A DNA stretch of 64,000 bases from Rhizobium sp. R635 (GTDB lineage Bacteria > Pseudomonadota > Alphaproteobacteria > Rhizobiales > Rhizobiaceae), in the NCBI RefSeq assembly GCF_002211285.1, contig NZ_LOKX01000001.1, forward strand, positions 62,001 through 126,000. The letters are read 5' to 3'. The notes under the pieces were generated by a model. The model saw only the letters and a list, made by a program, of their open reading frames with translations. It was not told the DNA's origin and did no database searches. Shown piece after piece: positions 62,098 to 64,000 of this stretch. A program made the translations under genes and the position numbers. Position 1 is the first letter of the stretch. Each line of letters begins with the position of its first letter.

Positions 62098-62198
62098 GCA
62101 TGTCGCGCAAAAGTGTGCAGCGGTTTTGCGGCAACGACATGCGTAAAACAAGGACCTAAAGCGCAAGGAGCGAATCTGAAAGATCGCGACGCGCTTTA
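62098..62198. repeat. RIME-type double-palindrome element (101 bp)
   Basis: Left palindrome 62098-62142: GCATGTCG / CGACATGC arms with an inner CGCAAAA / TTTTGCG. Right palindrome: TAAAGCGC (62157-62164) / GCGCTTTA (62191-62198) with an inner GCGAATCT / AGATCGC. It is the same type as the element at 40449. It lies between two convergent genes. Confidence 0.85.
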
Positions 62199-62214
62199 AG
62201 ACGCGGTTCTGCCG

Positions 62215-62931
62215 TCAGGCGACGGGCAGGCGGATGGTGAAGCGGCTGCCGGTTTCATCCGAATGTTCGAGGCTGACGTCGCCGCCAAGCGCCCTCAGAA
62301 ATTCCCGCGCCGTCGTCAGCCCGAGACCGGCGCCGGGGATGGCTCCTGCCTTCGGCAGCTTCCAGAAAGCTTCGAATATTCGCTCGCGATAAGCAGGATC
62401 GATGCCCGTTCCATTGTCGGCAATCCGGATGAACCAGTCCGCTCCCTCTCGCTCCGCCGTGATGGTCACGTCAGGCGGCGCTTCGCTGCGATAGGTCAGG
62501 GCATTGGAAATGAGGTGCCGCAGCGCCAGGCCGAGCAGGGCAGGGTCGGTGCGGATAGAGGGAAGCCCGTCGCTCGTGAGCGTGGCGTTGCGGATCGACG
62601 TCTCGTCGGTCAGCTCACCCCAGATATTTTCGACAAGCGCCTGCAGATCGACCTCTTCGGGCGTCACCTGAGGCGTTCCGCCGGCGAGGCTCATCAGCGT
62701 CTTGGTGAGGCGCTGCGCGGTCTGCGCCTTTTCCATGATCATCCGCAGACTTTGAAGATGTTCGCTCTCGAGCGTCGCCTCGAGATCGTCGAGCAGCAGC
62801 TCGGCATACATGGCAATATGGCGCAGTGGCGATTGCAGGTCGTGCGAGGCGGTCGCGAGGAAACGCTTGATTCGCTCTTCGTTGTCGCCGGCTGCACTGG
62901 TTTCCGGCGGTGTCGTCGGGTTGGATGACAT
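62215..62931 (-). CDS. Small cytosolic sensor histidine kinase
   Basis: 238 residues from ATG 62931 (an in-frame TTG at 62961 lies in the T-tract of the secF terminator and is rejected). It contains a HisKA domain FLATASHDLQSPLRHIAMYA (His near residue 30) and HATPase motifs LRHLISNALTYRSE, DNGTGIDPAYRERIFEAFWK and GAGLGLTTAREFLRALGGD. No PAS, GAF or membrane domain precedes the kinase core, so sensing must come from a partner. It is convergent with the receiver at 61625 and may phosphorylate it. The SD is weak. Confidence 0.85.
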   Translation of the reverse strand: MSSNPTTPPETSAAGDNEERIKRFLATASHDLQSPLRHIAMYAELLLDDLEATLESEHLQSLRMIMEKAQTAQRLTKTLMSLAGGTPQVTPEEVDLQALVENIWGELTDETSIRNATLTSDGLPSIRTDPALLGLALRHLISNALTYRSEAPPDVTITAEREGADWFIRIADNGTGIDPAYRERIFEAFWKLPKAGAIPGAGLGLTTAREFLRALGGDVSLEHSDETGSRFTIRLPVA

Positions 62932-62965
62932 TGGCGGCTCTCGATCTCTATTCGCCGACAATAGA

Positions 62966-62999
62966 AAGAGGGCGCCGGCTCTGCAACCGGCGCCCTCTT
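62966..62999 (-). terminator. Rho-independent terminator of secF
   Basis: A 13-bp perfect stem (AAGAGGGCGCCGG and its complement) with an 8-nt loop, followed on the minus strand by TTTCTATT. It begins 23 bp after the secF stop. Confidence 0.85.
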
Positions 63000-63022
63000 C
63001 AAGGATGCGTTAACAACCGATT

Positions 63023-64000
63023 TTAGCCGGCGGACTTGCGCGGGCGGCCCTGTTCCGGCGGGATGATGTCCACGCCCGCATCGGTTGCCGATGCCTTGGC
63101 ATGACGGCGGCGCCAGTCGCCGAGGAAGAGCAGGATCGGAGCCGCGATGAAGATCGACGAGGCGCCGGCAACCAGAATGCCGAAGACCATCGGGATCGCG
63201 AAGCTCGAGACGGCACTGCCGCCCCAGATCGCCATCGGCACCAGGGCGAGGAAGGCCGTCGCATTGGTGTAGAGGCTTCGCGCCAGGGTCTCGTTGATCG
63301 ACTTGTCGATGATCTCGCGCAGCGGCATCGATTTGTAGAGGCGCATATTTTCGCGCATGCGGTCATAGACGACGACCTTGTCGTTCACCGAGTAACCGAC
63401 CAGCGTCAGGATGGCGGCGATGGCCGTCAGGTTGAAGTCGAGCCCGGTGATCGCGAAGAAGCCGATCGCCTTGGTGACGTCGAGCACCAGGGTGACGATG
63501 GCGCCGACGGCGAACGGCCATTCGAACCGCACCCAGATATAGATGAGCATCGCGAAGCTTGCGATCACTACCGACAGGATGCCGGCCGAGGCAAGCTCGC
63601 CGCTGACCTTCGGGCCGATGACGTCGGTGCCTTCGACGGTGGCGGTCGGATCGATCCTGGCGACTTCGGCCTTCAGCTTGGTCACCGCTGCCGTCTGCGC
63701 CTCTTCGCCGCCTTCCTGCCGCTGAGCGCGAACGAGAATGCTGTTCTTGTCGCCGAAGGACTGAAGCGTGATTTCGCCGAGGCCGAGGCTATCCAGGCCT
63801 TCGCGGAACTTCGCAAGATCGGCTTCGCCCTGGGTCTTGACGGACATCTGGATGCCGCCGCGGAAATCGACGCCGTAGTTGAGGCCGGGATGGAGGAAGA
63901 GCACGACGGAAGCGATCGACAGCAGCGCAGAAACGGTGACGCCGAAGAAGCGCGCCTTCATGAACTGGATGTGCTTGTCGTAAGGGCTGAACGGGATCAG
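63023..64000 (-). CDS. secF: Protein-export membrane protein SecF (partial at the right edge)
   Basis: At least 325 codons, open to the window edge. It carries the SecF pattern: first membrane helix then FLHPGLNYGVDFRGGIQMSV, a periplasmic stretch of about 90 residues, then IGPKVSGELASAGILSVVIA, IYIWVRFEWPFAVGAIVTLV, ILTLVGYSVNDKVVVYDRMR and a final membrane segment before a polar tail (AKASATDAGVDIIPPEQGRP). It works with SecD and YajC to help SecYEG and use the proton gradient in export. The visible N-terminal LIPFSPYDKHIQF may continue into SecD (as SecDF) or start just outside; ATG 63961 would be an internal start. Confidence 0.93.
   Translation of the reverse strand: MIPFSPYDKHIQFMKARFFGVTVSALLSIASVVLFLHPGLNYGVDFRGGIQMSVKTQGEADLAKFREGLDSLGLGEITLQSFGDKNSILVRAQRQEGGEEAQTAAVTKLKAEVARIDPTATVEGTDVIGPKVSGELASAGILSVVIASFAMLIYIWVRFEWPFAVGAIVTLVLDVTKAIGFFAITGLDFNLTAIAAILTLVGYSVNDKVVVYDRMRENMRLYKSMPLREIIDKSINETLARSLYTNATAFLALVPMAIWGGSAVSSFAIPMVFGILVAGASSIFIAAPILLFLGDWRRRHAKASATDAGVDIIPPEQGRPRKSAG

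Noticed and set aside
1..64000. CRISPR array, rRNA operon or insertion sequence
   Set aside because: No regularly spaced direct repeats, rRNA signature or transposase was seen in any frame read.

Overview
The window looks like chromosome of a Rhizobium, most likely the R. etli / R. leguminosarum group. The evidence is a high-GC composition with tightly packed genes, the gene order murA - DUF2948 - hisD - UPF0262 - low-MW phosphatase - infA - maf - yacG - tRNA-Phe, DUF982 and LigD/multi-Ku genes, FixL/FixJ/FixK-type regulators, and palindromic intergenic mosaic elements of the RIME type. I see no rRNA, CRISPR array, transposase or integrase.

Layout. 1-13 kb holds mixed metabolism and signalling: the transporter half of a large sensor kinase (cut by the edge), mscL, an aminotransferase, a galE-type epimerase, a GGDEF-EAL protein, a 3-hydroxyisobutyryl-CoA hydrolase-like gene, a metallo-beta-lactamase-fold hydrolase, a UvrD-like helicase and small envelope proteins. 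An AT-rich islet with one orphan membrane protein lies against a tRNA-Thr (about 12.7-14.0 kb). 14.2-20.3 kb is the conserved housekeeping block. 20.3-25.7 kb has a TetR-controlled oxidoreductase, an O-methyltransferase and a Prc-type protease.

26.2-42.9 kb is the most coherent part. A FixL/FixJ/FixK-like trio (minus strand) precedes arcABC (arginine deiminase pathway), a basic amino acid antiporter, a CDF transporter, and a second operon with two acid-type PLP decarboxylases (AdiA-like and SpeF-like), PotE and an orphan solute-binding protein. FNR/FixK-type boxes lie upstream of arcA, of the first decarboxylase and of a small secreted protein, each spaced like an activator site at -41.5. Read together, the genes could turn arginine into ornithine, ATP, ammonia and putrescine under low oxygen and acid and export the amine.

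43-46 kb has a beta-helix protein and an O-antigen ligase/Wzy-like polymerase. 46.1-50.9 kb is a non-homologous end-joining locus: ku - LigD - ku plus small proteins, with a textbook EcfG (general stress sigma factor) promoter before one ku. 51-55.6 kb has OsmC, an FAD/NAD(P)-binding protein, an EamA transporter and a ring-cleavage VOC/alpha-beta hydrolase fusion. 55.7-63 kb is a dense signalling block: three histidine kinases (one with a FixL-type PAS), three stand-alone receivers and a LuxR-type regulator. secF runs off the right edge.

Start codons were chosen by ribosome binding site and family fit, and several are GTG or TTG. All functional calls are from sequence reading only; no database search was run.
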